Shown here piece after piece: positions 34,098 to 46,041 of a stretch of 64,000 nucleotides of DNA. Numbering within the stretch: position 1 is the stretch's first letter; each line of letters starts with the position of its first letter. Both the position numbers and the translations under genes were made by a program. Origin of the DNA: Brevundimonas sp. NIBR11 (GTDB taxonomy: Bacteria; Pseudomonadota; Alphaproteobacteria; Caulobacterales; Caulobacteraceae); assembly GCF_027912535.1 (NCBI RefSeq), contig NZ_CP115465.1, positions 1,778,001 to 1,842,000 on the forward strand. The letters run 5' to 3'. The notes beneath the pieces are model-generated. The model was not told the origin of the DNA. It was given only the letters and a program-made list of their open reading frames with translations, and searched no databases.

Positions 34098-34429
34098 TGA
34101 GCGACCTGGCCGTCTCCCCGTCCCTGCTGACCCCGACCGTCGCGACGCCGGGCGCCGCCGGGACCGCCCGCATGCGCGAGACGGCGGAACGGTTCGAGGC
34201 CTCCTTCCTGTCGCAGATGCTCAAGCCCATGTTCGAGGGCATCTCGACCGACGGTCCCTTCGGCGGCGGCGAGGCCGAAGGTCAGTGGCGCAGCTTCATG
34301 ATCGACGAGATGGCCAAGCAGACCGTGCGTCACGGCGGCATCGGCCTGGCCGACACCGTCATGTCCGAGATGATCCGCATGCAGGCCGAACAGTCCCAGG
34401 CCCAGACGCTTCCGGGAGCCACGGCATGA
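34097..34429 (+). CDS. Rod-binding protein (FlgJ N-terminal domain)
   Basis: The 110-residue protein has the FlgJ rod-binding domain, MRETAERFEASFLSQMLKPMFEGI followed by EGQWRSFMIDEMAKQTVRHGGIGLAD. It lacks the muramidase domain of enteric FlgJ, as is normal in alphaproteobacteria. It likely assists rod assembly. Its ATG shares one base with the flgI stop (TGATG). Confidence 0.85.
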   Translation: MSDLAVSPSLLTPTVATPGAAGTARMRETAERFEASFLSQMLKPMFEGISTDGPFGGGEAEGQWRSFMIDEMAKQTVRHGGIGLADTVMSEMIRMQAEQSQAQTLPGATA

Positions 34430-34863
34430 GCGACGCCACCACCGCCACCGCCTATCTGCGCCAGCTGACCGCCCTGACGGACCGGCTGACCGCCCGTCTG
34501 GAGATGGAGACCGACGCCTTCGCCAGCCGCCGCGCCGCCGATGTGGCGGCCGGTCTCGCCGAGACGCAGGAGCTGGCCAACCAGTACCGCAAGGAATCCG
34601 GGCACCTGAAGGCCAACAAGGCCATCCTCATGGCCGCGCCGGCCAGCGAGCGCATGGCCCTGGTCAGGGCGACAGAGGCGTTCGAGGCGGTCCTGGCCAT
34701 CCACGCTCGCACCGTCGAGGCCGCGCGAACGATCTCCGAAGGCCTGGTTCGCACCATCGCCCAGGAAGTCGCCGGCGCTCGGGCCATGGGCACGGGCTAC
34801 GGAGCCTCCGGTCAGGCCTATGGCGGCGACAGCCGGGCCGTGACGTTGAACCGTACGGCCTAA
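34426..34863 (+). CDS. FlgN-like flagellar export chaperone
   Basis: The 145-residue mainly helical protein (YLRQLTALTDRLTARLEMETDAFASRR, then LAETQELANQYRKESGHLKANKAIL) follows the rod-binding gene with an ATGA overlap. Length, helicity and position resemble FlgN-type chaperones for hook-associated proteins, but sequence identity is not strong by eye. The last 25 residues are Gly/Ala-rich and probably unstructured. Confidence 0.6.
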   Translation: MSDATTATAYLRQLTALTDRLTARLEMETDAFASRRAADVAAGLAETQELANQYRKESGHLKANKAILMAAPASERMALVRATEAFEAVLAIHARTVEAARTISEGLVRTIAQEVAGARAMGTGYGASGQAYGGDSRAVTLNRTA

Positions 34864-34953
34864 GCCTCCGGGAGCTGCAAGGGGCCCGCATTTTCTCGTC
34901 ATTAAGGACGTACTTGCGGTCAAGTTTAAGAGGTGGCGGCGCAAGATTGCGGC

Positions 34954-36546
34954 ATGATCCGCAAGCGCCTCCTCGGTTTCGCCTTCGCCTCGGCCGATCT
35001 TCTGCTGGAACTCGACGGCGAGGGTGCGACGGTCTTCGGCATGGGGTCGGGGCCGGCGGCGGGTCTTTCGGCCGAGAGCTTCTGCGGCGCCGCCCTGTCC
35101 AGCCGCATCGATCCGATCAGTATCGACAAGCTGGATGACGTTCTGAAGAGCCTGCGTCCCGGCGCGCGCACAGCGCCGGTCGAACTGCTGTTCCTCGCTG
35201 GCGAAGGCCGGATGCGGCGGGCGACCGCGCGCTTCTTCCTGCTGCCAGACCTCGCGCCGAACATCTCCTGCTCGATCACTTGGGAAGGGCCGGCCTTCGC
35301 CCTGCATGATCCCGAGGCCGCCCCGGCCCTGACGCCGGAGGCCTTCCTGCGACGCGCGCGCGAGGTCATGGCCCCGCCCGCCCAACCGCGCGACCTGGCC
35401 GTCGCCTTCGTCGATGTCGAGGGTCTGGCCGCCGCCCAGGCGATGGGCGAGGCTGGCGAGCGACTCAACGCCCGGGTCGAGGCCGCCTTGCAGGCCGCCT
35501 CCGTCGGCGGCGCCACGGCCGGCAAGCTGGGGCCCGAGCGTTTCGCCCTGGTTCGCGACCGCGACGACGACGTCGACATCGCCGGCGAGATGAACGAGAT
35601 CGGCCGCAGCGAGGGCTTCGAGCTGACAGCGCGCGCCGCCGAGTCCGACCTGACCGCGGGCGGAGAATCGCTGAGCGCCCTACGCGCCCTGCGTGTCGCC
35701 GTCGAGGGTTGCCTGAAGGAAGGGGGCGCCGCGCCCGAGCTGTCGTTCACCGCCGCCCTGTCGCGCACACTGAACGACGCCCACGCCTTTCAGGCCATGG
35801 TCCGCGACCGCCGCTTCGACCTGCACTACCAGCCGATCGTCGACCTCAAGACCGGCGCCGTGCATCACTTCGAGGCCCTGGCCCGCTTCAAGGGATCCGC
35901 CAGCCCGGCCAACGCCATCCGCATGGCCGAGGAAATGGCCCTGATCGACAGCTTCGACGTGGCCGTGGCCGAGAAGGCGCTGAGCCGTCTGCGTCAGCAG
36001 GGCGCGGGTCTGCTGAAGTTCGCGGTCAATGTTTCGGGCGCCTCCCTGGCCGACGACCGATATGTCCAGGCGCTGCTGCGCATGACGTCCGGGCGGCCGG
36101 AAGAACGCAGGCGGCTGATCGTCGAGGTGACGGAATCCGCCGCCCTCTCGGACGTCGAGGCCGCCAACCGTCGGTTGGGCGCGCTGCGGGCGGCCGGGAT
36201 CAAGGTGTGTATAGACGATTTCGGAGCGGGCGCGGCCAGCTACGACTATCTGCGCCGCCTGTCGGTCGACACGGTCAAGATCGACGGGTCCTTCGTCCAG
36301 GGGCTGGAGGCCGATCCCAAGGCGCGGACCCTCATCGGCCATCTGGTCGAACTGTGCCGCTCGCTTAAGGTCGAAACCATCGCCGAGATGATCGAGACAC
36401 AGGGCGCCGCCGATATCCTCAGGGAAATAGGGGTCGATCAGGGCCAGGGCTGGCTGTTCGGCAAGGCCGAGGCCGAGCCGCGCACCCATCTCGCCGCCAA
36501 CGAGCCGGTCGCCCGCCGTATGGGCGCGGTCGCCAGCTGGGGCTGA
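34954..36546 (+). CDS. Degenerate-GGDEF/EAL domain protein
   Basis: The protein (530 residues) has a PAS-like N-terminal part, a degenerate GGDEF domain around residues 125-220, where the active-site motif reads KLGPERFALV instead of GGDEF, and a full EAL domain. The EAL domain shows FEALARF, NVSGASLADDRY, VEVTESAALSD, DDFGAGAASYDYLRRL, VKIDGSFVQ and QGQGWLFGK. EAL domains hydrolyse c-di-GMP; most catalytic positions look kept. It is 90 bases after a flagellar run, so a motility role is plausible. No membrane helix is seen, unlike Caulobacter TipF. The start could also be a GTG at 34933. Confidence 0.82.
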   Translation: MIRKRLLGFAFASADLLLELDGEGATVFGMGSGPAAGLSAESFCGAALSSRIDPISIDKLDDVLKSLRPGARTAPVELLFLAGEGRMRRATARFFLLPDLAPNISCSITWEGPAFALHDPEAAPALTPEAFLRRAREVMAPPAQPRDLAVAFVDVEGLAAAQAMGEAGERLNARVEAALQAASVGGATAGKLGPERFALVRDRDDDVDIAGEMNEIGRSEGFELTARAAESDLTAGGESLSALRALRVAVEGCLKEGGAAPELSFTAALSRTLNDAHAFQAMVRDRRFDLHYQPIVDLKTGAVHHFEALARFKGSASPANAIRMAEEMALIDSFDVAVAEKALSRLRQQGAGLLKFAVNVSGASLADDRYVQALLRMTSGRPEERRRLIVEVTESAALSDVEAANRRLGALRAAGIKVCIDDFGAGAASYDYLRRLSVDTVKIDGSFVQGLEADPKARTLIGHLVELCRSLKVETIAEMIETQGAADILREIGVDQGQGWLFGKAEAEPRTHLAANEPVARRMGAVASWG

Positions 36547-36597
36547 CGAAACGACGCTCGGTGTGTCACTCTCCGGTTCGTCATCCCGGAGATCGCC

Positions 36598-37032
36598 ATG
36601 CAACGCCTCGCCTTCGTCGCCGCCTTGGTAAGCAGCTCCATCGCGGTCACCGGTTGCGCCAGCCTGTCGGACGCCGGCCCCGCGGCCGCGCCAGACTACA
36701 CGCCCATTCAGACCCAATCGCATCCGCGAGCGGCGCTTTATGTCGACTGCATCGCCCAGGCGACCGCAGCTCGCGCCTATGGATACGCGGAAGACGACGG
36801 CAATGTCCGACTCCTGTTCACCTGCACGGGCGCCCCGGCGCGCGCCTTCTACAACGGGCTCGCCGCTCGCAGCGCGGCCATCGGATCCGAGATCCAGACC
36901 GGCGGTCGGACCTTCAGAATGACCGAGCGCGTGGAACGCGACATGTTCGGGGTAGACTATTGCTCGACCGGCGGCGCCAACGACTTCACCTGCGTCGTCA
37001 GCCTGAACACGGGCGCCGCCCTGCTGGAATGA
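36598..37032 (+). CDS. Hypothetical lipoprotein
   Basis: The 144-residue protein has a lipoprotein signal with VTGC (Cys20) and no family I recognise. The mature part has four further cysteines (VDCIAQ, LFTCTG, DYCSTG, FTCVVS) that could make two disulfides, and a segment [16 protein letters not shown] that resembles helical caps of small periplasmic proteins. GGAGAT lies six bases before the ATG. It stands between the EAL gene and uvrA. Confidence 0.6.
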   Translation: MQRLAFVAALVSSSIAVTGCASLSDAGPAAAPDYTPIQTQSHPRAALYVDCIAQATAARAYGYAEDDGNVRLLFTCTGAPARAFYNGLAARSAAIGSEIQTGGRTFRMTERVERDMFGVDYCSTGGANDFTCVVSLNTGAALLE

Positions 37033-37057
37033 CAGCGTCTGTCAGCAGCGCCTTGAT

Positions 37058-37072
37058 GTTCCCACATTGTTC
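37058..37072 (+). promoter_or_regulatory. LexA SOS box upstream of uvrA
   Basis: GTTC (37058-37061) and GTTC (37069-37072) are separated by exactly seven bases, the alphaproteobacterial LexA consensus GTTC-N7-GTTC. It lies 80 bases before the uvrA start, with a TATAGC -10-like hexamer downstream at 37100-37105. Confidence 0.75.
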
Positions 37073-37152
37073 TTGCTGAATCGGGGCGATCAGTTCCCAT
37101 ATAGCGTCGTTGCACCGGACACCTGTCCGGCCTTCCCGCGTTCCCGGACAGC

Positions 37153-40092
<2,940 letters not shown>

Positions 40093-40098
40093 TCGTGA

Positions 40099-41067
40099 TC
40101 AGGTCGCGGGCGTCTCGGAGGTCTCAGCAAGCCTGGGCGCGACCGGCTCCGGCGTCGCATGGCCGTTGAACGGGCCGCGCATCACGACCCAGAGGCTGGC
40201 GCCCAGCAGGATGACCGTCGTCACCACGCTGGCCTCAGGCCCGAAGGTCGCGCCCGTCAGCCACCAGGGCGCACCGTCGGCTGCCGTCAGATCGACGACC
40301 AGCGGCTTCACGTCCATCACATGGCCGGACACCTCCAGGCCGAAGCCGAGGCCCAGCAGCCAGTTCCAGGCCGCGTGCCAGCCGCACACGCCCCACAGCG
40401 ACCCCTCGCGCGCGGCGTAGAGGCCGATGAAGGCGCCGAACAGGACGATGTTGACGACTCCCAAGGCCAGCTCCTTCGTCGGCTCGATGTTCCCGGCATG
40501 GACCAGGCCGAACAGAACGGCGTTGACGATCAGGGCTATGACCAAGCCGTGGCGCGAGGCGATCAGCTGCATCAGCCAGCCCCGGAAGACGATCTCCTCG
40601 GTCGAGCCCTGGACGATGAAGCCCAGCAGGAGCGCGCCGATGGGAAGGAGGGCGGCCACGGCGCCTTCCGAGGCGAAGACCCCGCCGGCCTCGCTCCGAT
40701 AGCCGCCGGCGACCCAGATCACGCCGATTATGGCCACAAGGAAGGCCAGCCCCACGGCATAGCCGCTCAGGAAACGCTTCAGTCCGTTCTCGTTGAAGCC
40801 GATGGTCGACAGCGGCCGCCGCTCGAACCACAGGACCCAGCCGCTGACCATCAGGGCCGCCAGGCCAAACATGACGACCAGCATGTAGAAATCGCCGAGC
40901 CAGCCCGAGCTGGTCCCCTCGGTGTCCATCAGGCCCAGAGCGACGCCGGGGATCACGCCGAGGATCTGTCCGGTGATCATGAAGGCTATGCCCAGCACGA
41001 CCGCGGCCACGCTCCAGGTGCGGCGATGGCGCGCCGGTCTCGGCGCGTAGAGTTCGATACCGGCCAT
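40099..41067 (-). CDS. CPBP family intramembrane metalloprotease
   Basis: The 322-residue polytopic protein has about eight membrane helices and the CPBP/Abi motifs: STEEIVFRGWLMQLI (the EExxxR motif), FGLVHAGNIEPT, and the late WHAAWNWLLGLGFGLE. These residues form the metal site of CAAX-type and bacteriocin-processing proteases. The substrate is unknown. It is convergent with uvrA, separated by only six bases. Confidence 0.8.
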   Translation of the reverse strand: MAGIELYAPRPARHRRTWSVAAVVLGIAFMITGQILGVIPGVALGLMDTEGTSSGWLGDFYMLVVMFGLAALMVSGWVLWFERRPLSTIGFNENGLKRFLSGYAVGLAFLVAIIGVIWVAGGYRSEAGGVFASEGAVAALLPIGALLLGFIVQGSTEEIVFRGWLMQLIASRHGLVIALIVNAVLFGLVHAGNIEPTKELALGVVNIVLFGAFIGLYAAREGSLWGVCGWHAAWNWLLGLGFGLEVSGHVMDVKPLVVDLTAADGAPWWLTGATFGPEASVVTTVILLGASLWVVMRGPFNGHATPEPVAPRLAETSETPAT

Positions 41068-41101
41068 CCAATCCCCTTGTGGCTTTGGCGTCAGCGCGCC
41101 G

Positions 41102-41992
41102 TCACTCGTGCGGCAGGCCCTTCAGGTCGCGGTAGGCGGCCGAGAACGGCGCATACAGCACCGCCAGTTGCAGAGCGCCCTGCAAGGCATTGACGAGAAC
41201 CCAGACGATCACGACGGGCGCCGCCTGCTGAAGGATTTCGAGCGTCGAACGTCCAGCATAGGCCATCAGGCCCGACTCCCCGCCGATGGCGATCGTCGCC
41301 GGAAGAGCCACGACGCTGACGAGCAGTGAGACGAGCATCGACATAACGCCGGCGAGGATCGCCATTCCGAGCAACGATGGGGTCTGGCCCTTGGTGAGGG
41401 CGAAGGAGGCAAAAGGCGCGATGCGTTGTTCGGCCACCGTGATCGGCACCGCCAGGCTCAGACGCACCGTCAGCCAGAGCAGCGCCCCGACCGAAGCGCA
41501 TCCGAACAAGATCAAGACCAAGATGGCGACGCCCGCATTGACCGCTTTCGCCAGCTCGACCAGCACGCCGGTCAGGCCGAACAGCAGCATGCTGGCCCCC
41601 AAGGTCACGATGAACAGGACGACGCTCACGGCCAGGACCCGAAGCTCGTCGCCGCCGAGCCGGAGATAGCCGAACGCACTTTCCGACGGCCTCAGCACTG
41701 CGCGGGCGACAGCGGCGCTGGTCACCGAGCCGAGCACCAGCAGCAGGGGTGCCAACAACCATATGATGCCCGCCGAGCTCTCGCCTAACTGTTCGATCTC
41801 GGTGGCGGACGACGCCCCTTCCGTCATGTTGGCGATCATGGCCGCCATCATCGATGTCAGCGGCCCGCCGAAAAGTCCGAACACGACACCGTACATCAAC
41901 GCATAGGCCAGGCCCCAGAACAGGACGGCGAGCGGATGACGGCGGACGACGCGGAAGCCCTCGAAGGCCGCTTCGGTCGCTGAAAAAGTCAT
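41102..41992 (-). CDS. Hypothetical integral membrane protein
   Basis: The 296-residue protein has about six hydrophobic helices and no catalytic motif that I recognise. The start MTFSATEAAFEGFRVVRRHPLAVLFWGLAYAL resembles that of the next gene (FSFSDALSAPFAMLRRRPL), so the two look paralogous. The ATG at 41990-41992 was chosen because GGAGGG lies six bases upstream. It is the last of three membrane-protein genes in one minus-strand run. A role in membrane-envelope maintenance is possible but unsupported. Confidence 0.65.
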   Translation of the reverse strand: MTFSATEAAFEGFRVVRRHPLAVLFWGLAYALMYGVVFGLFGGPLTSMMAAMIANMTEGASSATEIEQLGESSAGIIWLLAPLLLVLGSVTSAAVARAVLRPSESAFGYLRLGGDELRVLAVSVVLFIVTLGASMLLFGLTGVLVELAKAVNAGVAILVLILFGCASVGALLWLTVRLSLAVPITVAEQRIAPFASFALTKGQTPSLLGMAILAGVMSMLVSLLVSVVALPATIAIGGESGLMAYAGRSTLEILQQAAPVVIVWVLVNALQGALQLAVLYAPFSAAYRDLKGLPHE

Positions 41993-42014
41993 CGAATCCC
42001 TCCCTGAATCCTGC

Positions 42015-42613
42015 TCACGAGGGTTGTAGCGCATCCACGCGCGGCGCGTCTTGAACGATCGCAGGCGCGGCCGGGACCGCCTGGTGCGCAGCGACCCCGT
42101 CCAGCAGCTGTCGCGCCGCCACGACAGACGGTGCGGCGTAGAGCGCCATGACCCAGCCGAAGCCGATCGAGAACGGGACGGCCGTCAGCACTAGCGGGAT
42201 CAGCATCGGCTGCAGGTCGGCGACGGTGTCGACGTCTGATGGCCAGACGACACCCTGACCGAAGAAGCCGCCCGCCAGGATGCCCCCGACCGCCGCATTC
42301 ATCAGGATGGCGCTGATCATGTAGATTACCCAGACCATCACCAGATATATCAACACATTGAGGCCGTTGATCGCGGCGCTGAGCCGTGACAACTCCTCTG
42401 CAGACGGCGAGGTCGCTCCGAAGTACTGCCCCAGCGCCTCCCAGCCGTCCGGCTCGCCGAGCGGGAGGGCCTCCAGGAGGGGCGTCATCAGGATGTAGCT
42501 GACGGCCGACACGCCATCATCAGCAGCCCCCAGACGAACAGGTACAGCGGCCTACGGCGCAGCATGGCGAACGGCGCGCTGAGGGCGTCGCTGAAAGAGA
42601 AGCTCGGCTTCAT
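42015..42613 (-). pseudogene. Frameshifted integral membrane protein gene
   Basis: Two adjoining frames together make one paralogue of the neighbouring membrane protein. The 5' part (42613 down to about 42514) reads MKPSFSFSDALSAPFAMLRR through FVWGLLMMA and then runs off frame to a stop at 42488. The continuing homologous part begins in the next frame at VSAVSYILMTPLLEALPLG (42512) and ends at 42015 with four further helices. One missing base at 42512-42516 would restore a protein of about 200 residues. The start overlaps the upstream gene's stop as ATGA, which supports a real former gene. It may be a true mutation or an assembly error. Confidence 0.7.
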
Positions 42614-43419
42614 CGCTTGGGCTCCTCGGGCGACCAGTATTCGAGTTGGCGATAGGCGGCGCCCAGGAAACCGAGCGTCAGGGGCAGTTGCAGACCGACC
42701 AGTCCGAGCACGCAGACGACCTGCCCCGCCTTTCCGACCAGCAGACCCGTCCCCATCAGGACCAGCAGCACGATCTTGGGCAGGGCGGTCACGATCAGCC
42801 CGGCCAGGATCTGCCAGAAGCTGCCGTAGGCGATGCCCATGGAGTTCAGCGACACCATCTGGCGACGGCCCAATGTCGCGGGCGCGAACAGCGACAGCCG
42901 CACGATCAGCAACAGGGGGACGGCGACGGCGCCCAAGCCCAGAGCCGCCAGCACACCCAGCTTCCAAGGCTCGCCGACGGCGGCCCAGTCACGCACCTGG
43001 ATGGCCTGAACATTCAGCTCCGCCATGCCGAAGACGGCCAGCACCACCAGAGCCAGGATGCAGACGATCATGGCCAGGAACAGCAGACACAGAAGGGCAG
43101 CGCCGATGAGCCGCGCCTCGGGCAATCCAGCCTGCAGCCCCAAGGGCCCGAGCCCCAGCCGGCGCGCTCCGCCGAGATCATCGCTGATCGCCAAACGCGA
43201 CAGGGCGCCCACGGCGAGCACGGTCATAACGATGGCCGCCAGCCCCCACAGCCAGACCATCCAGCCTGTCGGCGCCCAGACCGCCGGAACCAGCCAGGCG
43301 GCGGCGCACAGGGCCAGGGCTCCCGCAGCCCTCCGCCACAGCAACGGCAGGACCGCCAGCGTGCGACCCAAGGCGATCCGGAGCTTCAGGCGCCGGCCTC
43401 CCACATCCTTGTGGCTCAT
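42610..43419 (-). CDS. Hypothetical integral membrane protein
   Basis: The 269-residue protein has about six hydrophobic helices. It begins with a cytoplasmic lead (MSHKDVGGRRLKLRIALGRT), and LFAPATLGRRQMVSLNSMGIAYGSFWQILAG is the most distinctive segment. It is the first gene of the three-gene membrane-protein run and overlaps the next as ATGA. No family is assigned with confidence. Confidence 0.65.
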   Translation of the reverse strand: MSHKDVGGRRLKLRIALGRTLAVLPLLWRRAAGALALCAAAWLVPAVWAPTGWMVWLWGLAAIVMTVLAVGALSRLAISDDLGGARRLGLGPLGLQAGLPEARLIGAALLCLLFLAMIVCILALVVLAVFGMAELNVQAIQVRDWAAVGEPWKLGVLAALGLGAVAVPLLLIVRLSLFAPATLGRRQMVSLNSMGIAYGSFWQILAGLIVTALPKIVLLVLMGTGLLVGKAGQVVCVLGLVGLQLPLTLGFLGAAYRQLEYWSPEEPKR

Positions 43420-43520
43420 CGGGCCCCCTCGCCGAGCGTTCGCACCATCATAGCGGGCGATAGCACAACGGGACCAGACATCTGCTGACGAACGGCGCCT
43501 GCGTGTCTAAGAAGCCGCCC

Positions 43521-44906
43521 ATGACCGACCTCTCCCCTATTCATGTCATCGGCGGCGGCCTCGCCGGTTCCGAAGCCGCCTGGCAGATCGCTTCCGCCGG
43601 CGTCCCCGTCGTCCTGCACGAAATGCGCGGCGTTCCTGGCGTCAAGACCGACGCCCACCACACGGATGGTCTGGCCGAGCTGGTTTGTTCCAACTCCTTC
43701 CGCTCCGACGATTGGGAATACAACGCCGTCGGCCTGCTGCATCAGGAGATGCGTGAACTGGGCTCGGTCATCATGGCCTGCGCCGGCGACCACATGGTTC
43801 CGGCCGGCGGGGCCCTGGCCGTCGACCGTGACGGCTTCTCCCAGGCCGTGACGGCGAAACTGGAAGCCCACCCCCTGGTCACCATCCAGCGGGAGGAGAT
43901 CGCCGGCCTGCCGCCTGAGGAGTGGGACAATGTCATCGTCGCCACCGGCCCCCTCACCTCCCCCGCCCTGGCCGAGGCCATCCTGTCGCTGACGGGCGAG
44001 GAATCCCTGAGTTTCTTCGACGCCATCGCCCCCATCGTCCACGCCGACTCGATCGACTTCGACATCGCCTGGCGTCAGTCGCGCTACGACAAGGAAGGCC
44101 CCGGCGGTGACGCAGCCGCCTACGTCAACTGTCCGATGAACAAGGAAGAGTACGACACCTTCATCGACGCCTTGATCGACGGGCCCAAGGCTGAGTTCAA
44201 GGAGTGGGAGAACGTCCCCTATTTCGACGGCTGCCTGCCCATCGAGGTGATGGCCGAGCGCGGTCGCGAGACCCTGCGCCACGGCCCGATGAAGCCTGTC
44301 GGCCTGACCAACCCGCGCGACCCGCTGGTCAAGGCCCACGCCATCGTCCAGCTGCGTCAGGACAATGCGCTGGGCACCCTGTTCAACATCGTCGGCTTCC
44401 AGACCAAGCTGAAGCACGGGGCCCAGGCCGAGACCTTCCGCATGATCCCGGGCCTGCAGAACGCCCAGTTCGCCCGCCTCGGCGGCCTTCACCGCAACAC
44501 CTATCTGAACAGCCCGCAGCTGCTGGACCGACAGTTGCGCATGAAGTCGATGCCGCGCCTGCGTTTCGCCGGTCAGGTCACGGGTGTCGAGGGCTATGTC
44601 GAAAGCGCGGCCACAGGCCTGCTGGCCGGGCGTCTCGCCGCCGCCGAGCGGCTCGGAAAGCCATTGGACGCGCCCGCCGCCCACACCGCCATCGGCGCCC
44701 TGGTCGAGCACATCACCGGGGGCCATCTGGCCGGCGCGAAATTCCAGCCGATGAACATCAACTACGGCCTGCTGCCCCCGCTCGACGCGCCCAAGGTCGA
44801 CGAGGAGGGCAGGAAGATCCCGCTGAAGGAACGCGGCCGGGCCAAGAAGCGGCTCATGAGCATCCGGGCGCTCGAGGCGCTGAAGGCCTGGCGCGACGCC
44901 GCCTGA
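43521..44906 (+). CDS. trmFO: tRNA (uracil-54-C5) methyltransferase, folate-dependent
   Basis: The 461-residue flavoprotein makes ribothymidine at position 54 of tRNA using methylenetetrahydrofolate and FAD. It starts [18 protein letters not shown] (FAD-binding). [10 protein letters not shown] and the catalytic-Cys region [20 protein letters not shown] segment ([14 protein letters not shown] here) follow, then [22 protein letters not shown] and the late [12 protein letters not shown]. The start at 43521 gives the family N-terminus; a GTG at 43503 would add six residues. The folate user folD is also in this window. Confidence 0.94.
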   Translation: MTDLSPIHVIGGGLAGSEAAWQIASAGVPVVLHEMRGVPGVKTDAHHTDGLAELVCSNSFRSDDWEYNAVGLLHQEMRELGSVIMACAGDHMVPAGGALAVDRDGFSQAVTAKLEAHPLVTIQREEIAGLPPEEWDNVIVATGPLTSPALAEAILSLTGEESLSFFDAIAPIVHADSIDFDIAWRQSRYDKEGPGGDAAAYVNCPMNKEEYDTFIDALIDGPKAEFKEWENVPYFDGCLPIEVMAERGRETLRHGPMKPVGLTNPRDPLVKAHAIVQLRQDNALGTLFNIVGFQTKLKHGAQAETFRMIPGLQNAQFARLGGLHRNTYLNSPQLLDRQLRMKSMPRLRFAGQVTGVEGYVESAATGLLAGRLAAAERLGKPLDAPAAHTAIGALVEHITGGHLAGAKFQPMNINYGLLPPLDAPKVDEEGRKIPLKERGRAKKRLMSIRALEALKAWRDAA

Positions 44907-44908
44907 GC

Positions 44909-45784
44909 ATGTCCCCATTCAAACCCGTCAAGGTCACGATCCGGCGTCGGATCAACGAGCTCTTCAACGACTACGAACGCGGGGAGCGGCCGGCGCTGCG
45001 TCGCGCCGACGCCCTGTTCCCGACCGACGCCGTCGCCTGGCGGGTCAATGGCGACATCGTCACCATGATGATCGGCGGGGTGTCGGGCCTGCTTTTGCAG
45101 ATGCTGCATCCAGCGGTGCTGGCGGGCGTCTGGGACCACTCCGACTTCCGCGCTGACATGCACGGTCGCCTGCGCCGGACGGCGAAGTTCATCGCCGTGA
45201 CCACTTTCGACCATGCCTCGGCGGGACAGGCCGCCATCGATCGGGTCAAGAGCATCCATCGAAAGCTCGGAGGAACCCTGCCCGACGGCACGCCCTACAA
45301 GGTCGACGATCCGAGCCTGCTGGCGTGGGTCCACGTCACCGAGATCAAGAGCTTCCTCGACGCATGGGTCCGCTATCAGGATCGCGACATGTCTGCGGCG
45401 GATCAGGATGCCTATTTCGACGAGATGGCCCGCATCGGTCTGGCTCTCGGCGCCGACCCCGTGCCCCGAAACCGCGCGGAGGCCGAAGCCCTGATCCAGT
45501 CTATGCGGCCGCAGTTGAAGGCCGACGCCCGCACGCGCGAGGTCGCCGCCCTGGTGATGGGCCAGCGCATCGGCGGCGCGGCCGAGGGGGTCGCCGCCAG
45601 TCTCGTCATGGCTTGCGGCGCGGACCTTTTGCCGGACTGGGCGCGCCAGATGCACGGCCTTCCGGCCGCCCTGCCCGCCCAGAGGTTCGGCGCCCGGTCC
45701 CTGGCGCGCACCCTGGACTGGGTCTATCAGGGCTCGCCCAACCGCAAGGTCTGGCCCGACGACACCACCGTCTGGCCGGAGTGA
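44909..45784 (+). CDS. MpaB-type (DUF2236) oxygenase-like protein
   Basis: The 291-residue protein matches the MpaB/rubber-oxygenase catalytic domain (DUF2236): WRVNGDIVTMMIGGVSGLLLQMLHPAV, a helix with HGRLRRTAKFIAVTTFD, and VHVTEIKSFLDAWVRY with the His of the proposed haem/metal site. Members include the latex-clearing oxygenase and fungal MpaB; most bacterial ones have no known substrate. It begins two bases after the trmFO stop, so the two are probably co-transcribed. Confidence 0.75.
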   Translation: MSPFKPVKVTIRRRINELFNDYERGERPALRRADALFPTDAVAWRVNGDIVTMMIGGVSGLLLQMLHPAVLAGVWDHSDFRADMHGRLRRTAKFIAVTTFDHASAGQAAIDRVKSIHRKLGGTLPDGTPYKVDDPSLLAWVHVTEIKSFLDAWVRYQDRDMSAADQDAYFDEMARIGLALGADPVPRNRAEAEALIQSMRPQLKADARTREVAALVMGQRIGGAAEGVAASLVMACGADLLPDWARQMHGLPAALPAQRFGARSLARTLDWVYQGSPNRKVWPDDTTVWPE

Positions 45785-45789
45785 GGTCG

Positions 45790-45936
45790 CTAGGCAGCGA
45801 CCCAACTCCAGGTGAACAAGGCCGCCTGCGCCGCCGTCGCGACCACCAGCCCGCCCACTAGCCACAACTCGAACCGATCGGCCCTGGCGCGCGTGCACAA
45901 GGTCGACGGACGCGTGGGAAACGCGTGAACGGTCAC
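45790..45936 (-). CDS. Small membrane protein (48 residues)
   Basis: A GTG at 45934-45936 with GGAG seven bases upstream opens a 48-codon frame ending TAG at 45790. It has a basic lead (MTVHAFPTRPSTLCTRARADR) and one hydrophobic helix (LWLVGGLVVATAAQAALFTW). It is downstream of fni in the same direction, with about 105 bases between, and convergent with the MpaB-type gene. The ribosome-binding site and helix make it a fair small-protein candidate; no function is known. Confidence 0.5.
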   Translation of the reverse strand: MTVHAFPTRPSTLCTRARADRFELWLVGGLVVATAAQAALFTWSWVAA

Positions 45937-46041
45937 AGTCGGGCTCCGCACAATCTCAGATGACATTTGGAACGTATAACAACTTTAACGGGATTTATAG
46001 TCTGGCGTCACCCGCTCTGCGTGGCGGCAGGGTCAGCAGAT

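Noticed and set aside
34932..34958. A sigma-54-like TGGC...TTGC before the EAL protein
   Set aside because: The spacing is two bases too long, and the element would overlap the start codon.
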